From Carettochelys insculpta (Eukaryota; Chordata; Testudines; Carettochelyidae): a stretch of DNA of 64,000 bases. The stretch lies in the NCBI RefSeq assembly GCF_033958435.1, contig NC_134142.1, positions 102,553,501 to 102,617,500 of the forward strand. The letters are read 5' to 3'. The position numbers and the translations under genes were made by a program. Of the stretch, positions 9,874 through 21,897 are shown one piece after another (position 1 is the first letter of the stretch; each line of letters starts with the position of its first letter). The notes under the pieces are model-generated. The model did no database searches, was not told the DNA's origin, and saw only the letters and a program-made list of their open reading frames with translations.

Positions 9874-10545
9874 TAGAATCACAGGATTATAGAATCCTAG
9901 AGACCTCAGGAGGTCATCGAGTCCAGCCCCCGACCTAAAACAGGATCAACCCCAACTAAATCATCCCAGCCTAGATGACCATATCTCCCTGTCCCATATA
10001 TGGGGCAGGGATTTAGGGGGCAGGGGGCTCCTCCAAGCCCCGGGAAGCCGGAAAGGAGTCAGCAGCCTCAATGTGCCCTGGGAGCCCAGGGAAGCAGCAG
10101 CTGCCAGCACTCCCCCAGAGCCCCAGGAAAGCAGCAGGGATGCAGCAGCCACCCACCCTCCCCCTGATTCCCCAAGGCTTGGGGATGTGAAAAGGTCAGC
10201 AGGGTGGGGGCCCAAATACAGGACAATGAGTCCCTTTTAAAAAATAAGTAGGGATGCCTTTTTGATGTCCCAAATACAGGACTGTCCCACCTAATACAGG
10301 ATGGATGTTCACCATATCCCAGCCAGGACCATGTCAAGTTGGGCGTTAAAAACCTCTAGGGATGGAGACTCTGTTACCTGTCTTGGTAATGAATTCCAGT
10401 GTTTCCCCACCTTCCTGGTGAAATACTTTTTCCTCAACTCCAACCTACACCTCTCCCTCTAACTTCAGACCATTGCTCCTTGTTCTGCCTTCTGTCACCA
10501 CTGAGAACAGTCACTCTCCATCCTCTTTAGAGCTCCCTTCCAGCT
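9874..10545 (-). mobile_element. CR1 LINE 3' end, interrupted
   Basis: Read on the minus strand this is the last ~330 bp of a CR1 element of the same general type as 12021-16290: C-terminal reverse-transcriptase sequence, then the short 3' UTR ending in ATTCTATAATC-type repeats at about 9874-9900. A 345-bp hAT-like insertion (9972-10316) splits it. Not coding. Confidence 0.85.
9972..10316. mobile_element. hAT-like element inserted in CR1, 8-bp target duplication
   Basis: A perfect 8-bp direct repeat, TCCCAGCC, lies at 9964-9971 and 10317-10324. The CR1 sequence continues seamlessly when one copy is removed. The termini, TAGATGACCATATCTCC and reversed TATGGTGAACATCC, are hAT-like. The interior is GC-rich and repeats variants of CCCATATATGGGG and CAAATACAGGAC. 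This dates the hAT activity after this CR1 insertion. Confidence 0.8.
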
Positions 10546-10850
10546 CTAGAGAGACATTAACTCAAGTGCAGGGAAGTCAAGCTGACTCTGCAGTGAAGAC
10601 GCAACCACCAAAGAGAGAGAGACAAAGGAGACAACAAAAAAGCTTTAAAAATCAGAAAAAAGAAAACTTTTTAGGAGCACTAAAAAGTGTCCCTTGTCTT
10701 AGACATGACTGCTGTGCTAATTAGTTATTGAGCAACACCACCTGCATTCTTGTTTATCTCAGTTCAGCTTGAGCCACTACCTTCCTTGATCAAGGAGTTT
10801 TATCTGGAGCTCCTCAGCTATGCTGGATGGGGGCTGTAGTTAGACAGAGA
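10546..10850. other. Non-coding DNA, nothing recognised
   Basis: Purine-rich from 10590 to 10680. No exon or repeat recognised. Confidence 0.5.
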
Positions 10851-11035
10851 ATCACAGAAGTGTAGGACTGGAAGAGACCTTGCGAGATCATTCAGTCCAG
10901 TCTCCTGCTCTCAAGCAAGAAATGTGTACCCAACCTATTTATATCCTGACCTGTTTTAAAATCCTTCAGTGATGGAGCTACCTCAACTTCTCTAGGCAAT
11001 TTATTCCAGTTTCCAGTGCTTTACTACCTCACAGT
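10851..11035 (-). mobile_element. Older CR1 3' fragment
   Basis: The plus strand reads GAATCACAGAAGTGTAGGAC, then CTGGAAGAGACC and CAGTCCAGTCTCCTGC, the reverse of a CR1 3' end, followed by an eroded version of the GATGGAGCTACC / CTAGGCAATTTATTCC part. It is clearly more diverged than its neighbours. Confidence 0.75.
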
Positions 11036-12020
11036 TTAGGCCTGTTCTCTTCTCTCCTGCCTGTGCCCTCTGTCGACCCAAAGAACTGCTGTGTGACTAT
11101 CTTTTCCCTTCAACTTCCCTGTCCCTCATCTGTCAAATTTCTCTCTCAAAAATACTACCTCTTACCCAGCTTCTTTGCTCCTCTCCTCAGCATTTCTATC
11201 AATGTTGTATCCTCTCGAATTACACCTTGCTCATTCCCTCCACCTTTCTTAAATCCCATTTAGGGGTTTCTGTTCCTCCAGCACCCATCTCTTCCCACCT
11301 GAGTAATTCAGGTTTTCAGCCTCTCTTCACAGATCCCCTTTGCCGCAGTTTTCTTATTACCATTCACTGCCCCTTAGCCCACTCCCCTTTCAATGCCAAT
11401 ATTCTACTTCCTCTCTGTATTTTTTACTCCATTTTACTGTGACACTTTCCATAACCCTTCTTTTATAACCACAAGTTAAACCCAAATAGCTTAACTGTAT
11501 CAACTCCCCCTTCATGATGATGATGTAAGCATAAGTGAAAGATCTGAAGACTTCTATACATTTATCTCGTCCAAATGTTAGAGTGGTTGAATTTAAAAGT
11601 GATATATTGATTTTTAAGTCAATAGATTAATATCTTGATTGGAAGGTACCAGCCAGTGGACTAGATTTTGTCTATTTCCACACTGTGCCTACAGCAACAT
11701 AACACTTCAGTTGTAGTCAGATCATGGGTGCAAAGGATTTTATCTGCATCCTCATTTATTCTCTGCCGATTGGAAGTATGCACTGTGAAGAAGAATCCAG
11801 TGAATTTTGTGTAACCTAATGAATACTTCATTCAGCGTGATTAGCTCTGTCTTCACTTGTGCTGTAGAGAAGCTCTTCTGCACCTGTTTATTGATATACC
11901 AAGAACATATAGTATATAGGGTGTTCTTTTATGCTAAATAAATTTTTAGGTTATGTAAAAAAAAACTGTTTAGGAGTTTTTGTCCCCATTTTTGTCCAAT
12001 CACTTATATCTTCTTCACCT
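11036..12020. other. Pyrimidine-rich then AT-rich non-coding DNA
   Basis: Strongly C/T-rich on the plus strand from about 11040 to 11460, which generates short artefactual frames. The remainder is AT-rich. Nothing recognised. Confidence 0.5.
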
Positions 12021-12099
12021 ATCACAGAATCACAGGGCTGGAAGGGACCTCAGGAGGTCATCTAGTCCAGCCCCCTGCTTCAAGCAGGATCAACCCCCA

Positions 12100-14950
12100 C
12101 TAAGTCATCCCAGCCAGGACCTTGTCCAGCTGGCACTTAAAAACCTCAAGGGATGGAGAATCCACCACTTCTCTAGGCAACGCATTCCAATGCTTCACCA
12201 ACCACCCGGTGAAGTAGTTTTTCCTAATAGCTAACCTACACCTCTTCCTCTTCAACTTCAGACCATTACTCCTTGTTTTGCCATCTGACACCACTGAGAA
12301 CAGTTTCTCACCCTCCTTTTTAGAGCTCCCATTCAGGAAGTTGAAGGCTGCTATTAAATCACCTCTAAGTCTTCTCTTCTGTAAACTAAACAAGCCCAAA
12401 TCCCTCAGCCTATCCTCATAGGTCTTGTGCTCCAGACCCTTAATCATTTTTGTTGCCCTTCGCTGAACCTGCTCCAGCAAATCCACATCCTTTTCATACT
12501 GGGGGGGGCCCAAAACTGGACACAATATTCCAGATGTGGCCTCACCAGTGCCGAATAAAGAGGAATAATTACTTCTCTAGATCTGCTCAAAATGCTCCTC
12601 CTAGTGCACCCTAGTATGCCGTTAGCCTTCTTGGCTACAAGGGCACACTGTTTACTCATATCCAGCCTTTCATCCACCATAACCCCTAGGTCCCTTTCCA
12701 TCGTACTGCTGCTGAGCCAGTCGGTCCCCAGCCTGTAACAATGTTTGGGATTCAGCCACCCCAGGTGCAGGACTCTACAGTTCTCCTTATTGAACCGCAT
12801 CAGATTTATTTTGGCCCAGTCCTCCAATTTATCCAGGTTCCTCTGGATTCTCTCTCTACCCTCCAGTGAATCTACCTCTCCCCCTAGTTTTGTGTCATCT
12901 GCAAACTTGCTGAGGGTGCAATCCAGTCCTTTATCCAGGTCATGAATAAAGATGTTGAATAACACAGGCCCCAGAACTGAGCCTTGCGGCACTCCACTTG
13001 AAACAGACTGCCATCCCAATATTGAGCCATTGACCACTACCCGTTGGGCCCGACCATCAAGCCAGCTTTCTATCCCTCTTATAGTCCAAGGATCCAATCC
13101 ATATTTCCTTAACTTATGGACAAGAATGTTGTGGGAGACTGTATCAAAAGCCTTGCTAAAGTCAAGGTATATCACATCCACTGATGTCCCGATGTCCACA
13201 GAGCTTGTTACCTCATCATAGAAGCTAATCAGATTAGTCAGGCAGGACTTGCCCCTGGTGAATCCATGTTGGCTACTTTTGATCACTTTCCCCTCTTCCA
13301 AGTGCTCCAAAATGGATTCCTTCAGGATTCCCTCCATTATTTTCCCAGGGATTGAGGTAAGGCTGATGGGTCTACAGTTTCCTGGATTGTCCTTCTTTCT
13401 CTTTTTAAAGATGGGAACTACATTTGCCTTCTTCTAGTCATCCGGTACTCCCCTGATCTCCAAGAGTCTTCAAGGATAGTGGCCAAAGCTTCAGCAATGA
13501 CCTCTGCCAATTCTCTCTGTACCCTGGGGTTCATTAAATCCAGACCCATGGACTTGTGCACATCTAGTTTTTCTACACAGCTCAGAACTTGTTCCTTCCC
13601 CACAGATGGCTGCCCTCCACCTTCCCATAGTGCATTGTCTAGGACAATCATGGGGAAGTTGACTTTGTCCGTGAAGACTGAGGCAAAAAAAGCATCGAGT
13701 ACTTCAGCTTTTCCTGCATCATCTGTCACTAGGTTACCTCCCTCATCCAGTAATGGCCCCCCACCTTCTCTGATAACCTGTAGAAACCCTTCTTGTTACT
13801 CTTCACATCCCTTGCCAGCTGCAGTTCCAATTGTGCTTTCACTTTCCTGATTACTGCACAGCATTCTCCAGCCGTATGTTTATACTCTTCCTTAGTCAAC
13901 TGTTCATGTTTCCATTTCTTGTATGCATCTTTTGAATTTAAGATGACTAAGGATTTCCCTGTTAAGCCAAGCTGGTTGCCTGCCGTGTTTGCATTTCTTA
14001 CTACGCAGCGGGATTGCTTGTTCCTGTGCCTTCAGTAAGACTTCTTTAAAATACTGCCAGTTCTCTTCAACTCTTTTCCTCTTCATCTTCATTTCCTAAG
14101 GGATCCTGCTCATCCGTTCTCTCAGGGAGTCAAAGTCTGTCCTTCTGAAATCAAGAGTCTGTATGTTACTGCTCACCTTCCTCACTTTTGTCCGGATCCT
14201 GAAATCTACAATCTCATGGTTGCTGCAGCCCTGGGTCCCACCCACTTCTATTTCTTCTACTAGTTCTTCTTGGTTTGTGAGCAGCAGGTCAAGTTGCGCA
14301 TGGCCCCTGGTCGGTTCCTTCAGCACTTGTGCCAAGAAGTTATCCCCAACATTTGCCAAAAACTTCCTGGATTGTCTGTGTGCTCATGTATTGGTCTCCC
14401 AACAAATGTCTGGTTGATTAAAGTCTCCCATGAGAACCAGGGCCTGTGATTTGGAAGCTTCACTTAGCTGCCTGAAGAAAGCCTCATCTATCTCCTCTCC
14501 CTGACCTGGCAGTCTATAACAGACACCAACTACAACATCACCTCTATTACTTCCACCTCTAAGGTTAACCCAAAGACACTCAACTGGATTTTCTCCTTCC
14601 TCATACTGGAGCTCTCAGCAATCATACTGCTCCCTCTCATAGAGTGCAACTCCTCCTCCTTTTCTCTCCTGCCTGTCCTTCCTAAACAATTTATAACCTT
14701 CCATGACCGTGCTTTAGTTATGTGAATCGTCCCACCAAGTCTCCGTTATTCCAACCACCTCATCCTTGTGTGACTGTGCCAGGGCCTCTAATTCTTCCTG
14801 TTTGTTCCCCAGGCTTCTGGCATTAATGTACAAGCATCTTAGAAAAGGGGCCAATTGGCCCACTTTCTCCTCTTCACCCAGGAAACCCACTTGATTGTTC
14901 CCTCTTCCTTCCCCACTTACCTCCGGGCTTGCGTCACCTTCCCCCGACAA
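12100..14950 (-). pseudogene. CR1 ORF2 endonuclease-reverse transcriptase, frameshifted
   Basis: ORF2 nicks target DNA and reverse-transcribes the element RNA. The start ATG at 14948-14950 leads to an APE-type endonuclease head (LYINARSLGNKQEE, then ITETWWDDS). The endonuclease tail with CSNHEIVDF is at 14359-14096. The linker continues through 14092-13418. The reverse-transcriptase core is one 297-codon block (13337-12444) with [11 protein letters not shown] at residues 59-69, [11 protein letters not shown] at 114-124 and the catalytic FADD at 145-148. The C-terminal part (12525-12100) follows in another frame. At least four frame breaks or stops interrupt it, so it is dead. Confidence 0.88.
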
Positions 14951-14952
14951 AC

Positions 14953-15938
14953 CTAGTTTAAAGCCCTCCTCACTAGGTTTGCAAGCCTGCCCGCAAAGAT
15001 GCTCTTTCCCCTTTTATTGAGGTGGATCCCATCTCTTCTCAGCAATCCCTGTTCAAGAAACAGAATCCCATGGTCAAAGAAACCAAATCCTACCCTGCTA
15101 CACCACCTACGCAACCACACATTTACCTCTGTGATTCGATGATCCCTACGCAGATCCCTTCCTTCCACAGGGAGGATAGACGAGAAGACCACCTGTGCTC
15201 CGTATTCCTTGATCTTCCTCCCTAGGGTTAGGTAATCTGCCGTGATCTCGTCAAAGTTGTTCTTGGCTGTATCATTGGTTCCTACATGAAGAAGTAGAAA
15301 GGGGTAATGGTCTACAGGTTTAAGAATTTTTGTCAGTGACTCTGTAATATCCTGAATTCTAGTCCAGGCAAGCAGCAAACTTGCCGGGATTCTAGGTCTG
15401 GGTGGCAGATGGATGACTCCATCCCTCTTAGGGGGGAGTCCCCGACCACCACCACTTGTCTTTTTCTCTTAGGGGTGGTGGTCATAGAACTCCCATCCCT
15501 AAGACTGTGCATCCCATGCCTTCTAAACCATGGGGACTCTTTCAGATACAATCCTTGGGAGGTATCAGCCCCAATTATCTCCGTCGTATCACCTGTGGAG
15601 AGAGGCTGAAAGCGGTTACTTAATTCCACTGGAATTGGAGAGACTTGAGCTGATTTTCTCCTCCTGGAGGTAACACGCTTCCAGTTCTCCTCCTTGTTTT
15701 GGGTAGCCTGCTGTTCCTGCAGTATTATCTGTTTTCTTCTATCCAGAAAGTCTTCACCCTCTCTGATGGACCTGAGGGTTGATATTTGTGCCTCTAGTCC
15801 TTTAACCTCTTCTAAAATGGCTACCAGCTTACACTTGGTACATAGAAAATCCTTTCTATCGTTCGGGAGGAAGACAAACATGGCACATGACATGCAGGTC
15901 ACAACAACAGACCTCTCACCAGCCGTATCACTCTCCAT
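14953..15938 (-). pseudogene. CR1 ORF1 (zinc finger and SGNH-type esterase), frameshifted
   Basis: The first block (15938-15333, 201 codons) has an N-terminal cysteine cluster C15-x2-C18 and C33-x2-C36, a coiled-coil-like stretch (EEVKGLEAQ region), and a basic patch (KRKRQ) before VVVVGDSPLRG, which fits the GDS nucleophile block of SGNH hydrolases. The second block (15378-14953, 141 codons) continues in another frame with HVGTNDTAKNN and DGIHLNKRG, the remaining esterase blocks. A single frameshift at about 15340-15378 separates them. In CR1 elements ORF1 is thought to bind RNA, with an esterase of unclear role. The stop at 14953-14955 is two bases from the ORF2 start. Confidence 0.85.
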
Positions 15939-16290
15939 TTTTTCTCTTTACAGAGATCCCTTATTTGTTTCTAGTGCCGCCTTGAAGGGCACAAGAGAAA
16001 CACCGTATAAGAAAGGTGAAAACAGGTATGGGGCTCCTCCCAAAGGTGAACTCCCAGGCAAACTCCCTGTTAGCTGCTCCTATTCGCTGCTCACAGGGTT
16101 CGCTGGGGCTGCCTTCTTATAGAACTGCTAGCTGGTTTGGCCCGGCTCAGAGCCTTTGCCTCCAACTAATCAGCCCTTGAAGGCCCACCTGGAAGGAAGC
16201 TTTCCCAATTCACACCTTGCAAACTTGCTAAACTGCCAAACACACTTTCCAACTGCCCCTCTCTGCAAAAAAACACTATAGGTAAGACAT

Positions 16291-18049
16291 TTTAAAACGA
16301 CACTAGCACAGTTTGAAAGCCTGGTACTTGGGTCTGACAGAGTTGTGCTCAGAGCAGCACCTGTGGTGTGGGCAGGAAGGTGGTTCTAAGCCATCCCTAA
16401 CATCTTTTGATTTTGGAGATGGCTAAGGGCAAAAGGGACCACAGTAGGTCTGGGAGTGTAGGGACTGTTCTGAATTACTCAGAGCATCCTTCTTCATGAT
16501 TCCCCTGCTGGCTAAGGATTACTAAAGCACACCATGTTTTAACTTTTCCCCTCTCCACATTTTATGCCTCGGGGGAGCGACTGAGCGGCATAGAACAAGC
16601 TGTATACCACCCACGGATTTCCACTACATCAAAGGGAGCTTCAGCAGCCCTCATAAGGAAGCATTATGTCCTATATGTCCCTGTCAGAGTGGTGCAAAGA
16701 GACTCCCCCTCGCGTGGCTGGTACAATCCTGAATCTTGATAGCTGACTGGCACAGAATTATTGACTTAGCGCAGGTGATGGTGGTCCAATCAAATGTTTC
16801 AGAAATGGTGCCCTAATCAGTACTTTGCACTTAAGAGCCAGTTTTGAAAAGGTGAAGGTAATGTTTACAGAATGTATATGTTCAATCGCTTCTGTGAAAT
16901 TTCAAAGTCTCCGTCCATCATACTAAAACACGATTATAGTTCCTGTAAAGTTAGTAATCCCACTACTTATGCAGTGTTATGTAGTAATACTTCTGACCAA
17001 CGTAAGCAGAGAGATCTGGTTATTATGTAGAAGAGTTATAATAAGAAATATGACTGCAAAAGCAAAGCAGCCAGTTGAAATTGGTCTATAATTAAATGCT
17101 TAGAAAATTCTGTGCTTAGCTCATTTTAAAATCAAGTGCTTCTTTGTAGCAATTTCCTTTCTTTAATTACAATTTCCTGTCTAGTTTGACATTTACAATG
17201 CAATCTTGGGGGACATGTTTGTGATTTATTATTCTTGCTCCTATCAGGATATCACTCTGCAGAAATGAGTTTATAAAATAAGACCTCAAATTATTATGGC
17301 CTTTGACCAATAAAGCTGGCTCATAATTTCAGGCCTGAGAAAAGATTAACATTTTTGACAATTGAATGCAGAATTACCAGTGGAGGACAATTTTGGAAAC
17401 TATTTCAATTTTCCGAAACAGTGTACATTTTAATAAGAAATATGCAACTGGTTATTTGGGACCAGACTTAAGACTAGGAAGCTCTGCAGTGAATTGCAAA
17501 GCAAACCGGAAATGAAGACCTTGACTTCTAACAGTGTTTAGCCTCTTTTGAATGAAATTGTAACAGCTAAATCAACATTACTAGAAACATAACCTAAGAG
17601 ATGAGAAGCACAGATAAGTGTGGCTCACAGCTGTCTTGTAAGTTTAAGGGGTTTAGCCTTTCTGACTTCATGGGCTAATTTGTGGAGCATAGGGGTTTTT
17701 TTTTTCAAAATGCATTGAACAAAATTGTATTCTTTAGTACTATCTTGGGGTTGGGGGCTCTCATTTAGAAAACAGAGGCCCCTGTGAAGCTGGTTCTGTA
17801 CAATCCATTCTATTGCCACTGCTTCCCCAACGTCTTCCCTTGCAGTACAGTGTTAGCTTCTAGTCAGGGAAGCATCCCTATTCAGGAAAGTATTTAAGCC
17901 CATGCTCAAATCTCATCAATTCCAATGCATAGTTCAGTGCATACTATGTGTTGTGCAGAAGAGGGGTGAATTTAGTACATGCATGAGGATCTTCATGAAT
18001 CATGACCCTATTCTGTTGCACCTGTTTGTCTTGATGCCTTTGACATCTG
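16291..18049. other. AT-rich unique DNA, possible conserved non-coding sequence
   Basis: No repeat or exon is recognised. The part from about 17000 to 17420 is AT-rich and low in CpG, with homeodomain-like TAATTA cores. It also contains the 35-bp motif (17338-17372) shared with 176-210. Whether it is conserved cannot be judged from one sequence. Confidence 0.35.
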
Positions 18050-18800
18050 TCTGTGAGGGATCATGTGTGTTTTCCTTTACTAGACTCTCCATTATCACAG
18101 CAGTTAGGTCTGGCAATGACATCTAAAGTGTCTTTGACACTGTCAGCATTTCCAGCACCCGTGCACGACTGCTCTGTCAGTACAATCTGTGATCATGGTG
18201 CCATTGATGCAATCAACACTACTAGTGAGATCAGCACCACTGACACTGCCAACGTGGCCAGCTCTGCCAGCACAGTCAGAACCACTGGAGCTTTGGGGTA
18301 GTCAGAGCAACCGATGTCAGTACTCCATTCTCTCATACCAGCATCAATGACTACATTGGCATTCTGACCATCTCGTCCCATATTATCTACTGGGTGTCTG
18401 CAATGTCAAGAGCACTGTGACCTCCAACAGGGACAGCCTCTATATTTCCTGAGGAATCTTCTGTTTTCTCCTCAGACTCTGACCCTGAGAGGTGCATGTC
18501 ACCATCCCAATTTTTCAGATCACTTTCAGACATCACTACAGGAACACAGGTTCTAAGAATGGTCTTCCTCGCATGAAGCCCTTACATGGTGCCCTCTGCC
18601 ATGGGTGACTTCAACTGTGGAGTCCTCCCTGCCTGCAGGCCATATACTTGTCATGACCTGTTCCAAGAGAGTTTAGACCCCCCCATCAGATTCTCCCACT
18701 AGAAGAAGGTCCTCATCCTCCAGGCCAAGAAACCTCTGAGCAGGTATGTTCCAGCATCCCTCCTCCCACTATTTTGGACCCTACTTACAAGAGTGAAATC
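18050..18800. other. Possible decayed retroelement coding sequence, unassigned
   Basis: Codon-like texture is visible but no intact frame: about 18150-18300 is rich in AGCAC/GCCAGC triplets, and near 18450 the plus strand can be read as a serine- and acid-rich piece (EESSVFSSDSDPE). This is reminiscent of gag-like proteins of reptile retroelements, but I find no diagnostic motif. It may be chance. Confidence 0.2.
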
Positions 18801-19317
18801 ATGGAGGAACCTTTGAATATCCCCAACTTATTTTTACATTATTCTGGTTGTAGTTGTGATTGTACAGTCCACTTCTCCATCTCCAGAAGAGTTAACTTTT
18901 TCCAGAATTTAATGAGACAAGTGCTCACTATTTAGGAGTCAAAGTGGAGCTCATTCACAAAAATCTGTGCTGTCTACCCAATATTTTACAACTGCCTGCT
19001 CCAGGAAGCAAAAATTGGCAAAAACCCTCTGGCAGATTCTAGGAGCCCACACCATCTACAGCCACAAAACTGGGCAGACATCAAATCCCTGTGGAGGACT
19101 TAAATTGTGTTTTCACTCTTAATTGGTGCTCAAGGCTGCCAGGGCATGCTCCTACCCAGGCCCACTGATGGGGGGGCGGGGGCAAAGGAGGAAGCAATGA
19201 GATTTGAAAAGGCCCAGGGATCCTGGCTGCTGCTACCACAGGAGTGATGGTCCCTGGATCTCCAGGACGTTTAAATTACCACAGAAGACCATGTGGCATG
19301 CTCTAGGCATTTCTAAG
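18801..19317. other. Non-coding DNA, nothing recognised
   Basis: No exon, repeat or RNA gene recognised. Confidence 0.5.
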
Positions 19318-19500
19318 AGCTGGCGGAGGGTTATCTAGTCTAGCCTTCCCACTCCATCTCATAGTGGCATAATTGACCTAATTATAACTATCTGGGCATC
19401 TGCTCTGGTTTTGAACACAGCTAGTGATTGTGAGTTCCCAACTTCTTTCATTGTCTAGCCATTCTCATTAACATGTTTCCTTTCCCAAGGATATATATTT
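19318..19500 (-). mobile_element. Old CR1-type 3' fragment
   Basis: The plus strand shows TTATCTAGTCTAGCCTTCC and later TTTTGAACACAGCTAGTGAT and TTGTCTAGCCATTCTCATT, an eroded reverse copy of a CR1-like 3' end. It is much more diverged than the CR1 at 12021-16290. Confidence 0.55.
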
Positions 19501-20156
19501 ATGACAACCTGTCAGCTTCACAGCTTAATCCCTTGTACTATGGGCCAGTCATGAAAGTTGATAGACCCTGCGTTCATCTAGAAAGGTGTAGGTGGCTCTG
19601 AATTCAAGTATTTACATCATTTTCAAAATGCAAAATTTACATCCATATCCACTAGAACTTTCTATCCCAATAAAATCTGTATTTATATTGTCCCATGCCG
19701 CATGTGTCCACACCAGTCTGCTAGGTGTCAGCCAGGGGCTGTGGTTTAAAAAAACACAACAGAGAAACCCTTCTTGGAACTACCTATGGAATTGTTATGG
19801 GGTGCCAGATCTCACCCTAAGGCCAAATTAAGCTAAGAGCTGGAACAGTACTAGGCCTAGATGGACCAGCCCCATAGGCACTGCCAAGCATGCTCCAGGA
19901 TATAACCATGGTATAAAGGTGACTCCAATTGCTCCCAGGGAGAGAAAGGAGAGGAGCTATTTTCTTGATGACCTCTGTTCTAGGCAATAGGAGAAGAAAC
20001 CACTACCAAGGTGATCTGGCTCTGAGTCATGGTACATACTCTGAGGGAAGCAGAAATGAGGGCAAGAGCACAAGAGGGCATAAGAATAGGGCCTGGAATG
20101 TAGGGGCTCAAATCAAGGACTTTAACACAACTGTGACCACACTGCAAACTGAGACA
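19501..20156. other. Non-coding DNA, nothing recognised
   Basis: Short frames at 19592-20204 show no family features. No repeat recognised. Confidence 0.5.
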
Positions 20157-20161
20157 CTGGG

Positions 20162-20438
20162 ACCATGTCTACACTTAGTAAAATCTTCAAAATGGCCATG
20201 CTAATGGCCAGATCAAAGAATACTAATGAAGCACTGAAATGCATATTCAGTGCCTCATTAGCAGGCCAGTGGCCACGGCACTTCAAAATTGCCATGTTTC
20301 GCTGCCACGCGGCTCGTCTACACCAGGGTCCTTTTCAAGATCCCCTTATTCCTATGAGCTCATGAGTATTCTATGAGTATTCTTTGATCTGGCCATGAGC
20401 ATGGCCATTTCGAAGTTTTTACTATGTGTAGACATATC
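20162..20438. mobile_element. Short TIR element (277 bp)
   Basis: Inverted ends ATGTCTACACTTAGTAAA (left) and, from the right, ATGTCTACACATAGTAAA. Flanking 5-mers CTGGG (20157-20161) and CAGGG (20439-20443) differ by one base. Like the long elements it carries an internal CGTCTACACCAGGG, which places it in the same group. No coding capacity. Confidence 0.8.
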
Positions 20439-20443
20439 CAGGG

Positions 20444-21897
20444 TGTGCTAGTAAGTACCCCAGAAGGAAGTGAGCAGCGGGCTGGATGAATCCAGCTAAT
20501 TCCATGTCACTATATTTTCAAGACCCTGGGTCAGGATTTGGTGGACCAGAAGGGCTTGGATCCCCCTAACCTATGCCAGAGTCACAACTCCTGCTTCCAA
20601 GAAGAGCAGGATAAAAGGGTATGGCAAAGAAGCCAGACCCCAAGGGACCTCACCCAAGAGTGTGAGACATACTGAAGTGAAAGCAAGACTGAGGTTTGAG
20701 ACCCAGACAGCTAATACCAGTGACTGACCGAATCCCACCATTATAGGGATAGTTCCCCACTCCCAGCCCATAAATAGGACTAATTCAGTGATCCACACCA
20801 CTTTCCTAGTTTCCAGTTTGACTAACATTTCCAAACTGAAAGACTAACCTCTCCTTGACCTTACATACATGAAGAAAACACACTTGTTAGGGCACTGGCG
20901 CAAATCAATATAGGGCATCAGCAGTCAATAGAGTTATGCTGATTTACATCAGCTGGTGATCTGGCCCCTCCTATTTAAAGACCTTTTCACTACTGTGTGT
21001 TTGAGTCTTTCTGCTAAATCATTCCATTGGCGTATGGAGGGTATTTTTTTTTTATGTGTTCACAGCTATTTTAGCCCCTGGATGGAAAGAGTCAATCTGG
21101 GTGCTGGCAAACTCTTTTGTTGTCATACTCTTTTAAAGGTCACACCTGTAACATTTTTAGCAGTAGCCAGTGCCATATAGTGCAGAATGAGTGTTCCTAG
21201 GAACATATCACAAACCCAGATGAAGAAGCAAAGCATTTTGCTAAATGACAACTCTAACGTACTCCAACTACTGTCACATGTCCTCCATTGCTGTAACAAA
21301 GCAATTTACCAGAATTACTCTTGGAGCCATCCCTGACATCCCAGCAGTCACAGTGAGTCCCTTTCCCTTTGACTTCAGCATTGCACATTCCCTGATAGGC
21401 TGAATTAATAAATATTTGCAGGCTTCTCTTCTATCCTGAACAATTCTTCCGCCCAGCATCTAGAGTCCCTTCTGCAGAAAAAGAGGTGGCACAAATATCT
21501 CGAGGTATTGATTCTCTGTGGTATCAATGTTTTCTTGTCATTGGACAACAAACATAAAAATGTTCGATGGGAAAACAGTCTTTAAACCGTTGTTTTAACG
21601 TTAGCCCATAGCACCTCCAGCGATGGTGGCATAGTTGTAGAACAACATTTACAGCATTGGAATTCATATTTAGGCTGTCATGCATAACTGGCCTGATATT
21701 CTAAAGTTCTAAGCACCTGACAGTTCACACTGATTTCGTTAGGAGCATAAGGACATGGGTGGCAGGTGAAGGCCCAGTAGAGAAGGCAAGGCCAAGGCCC
21801 AGCCCCACCCCTTCCACCCTGAGGCCCTGCCCCTTCAGCCATCTTACTCCTGCACCTATGGAGCCAAGCACCACCCAACCACAGCCTGATCCTTCCT
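20444..21897. other. Non-coding DNA, nothing recognised
   Basis: Around 20920-20970 a GCTGATTTACATCAGCTGG stretch resembles old palindromic reptile repeats. Otherwise nothing is recognised. Confidence 0.45.

Larger units (their letters stand above)
12021..16290 (-). mobile_element. Near-full-length CR1 LINE (minus strand, inactive)
   Basis: Read from 16290 down to 12021 this is a complete non-LTR retrotransposon layout: a 5' UTR of about 350 bp (15939-16290, left limit approximate), ORF1 (15938-14953), ORF2 (14950-12100) and a short 3' UTR ending in ATTCTGTGAT-like repeats at 12021-12035. There is no poly(A) tail, as is normal for CR1. I could not identify a target duplication. Most CR1 copies are severely 5'-truncated, so a copy reaching the 5' UTR is uncommon. 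Frameshifts in both ORFs make it inactive. The 3' end fragments at 9874-10545 and 58817-59280 are of a very similar type. Confidence 0.92.
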
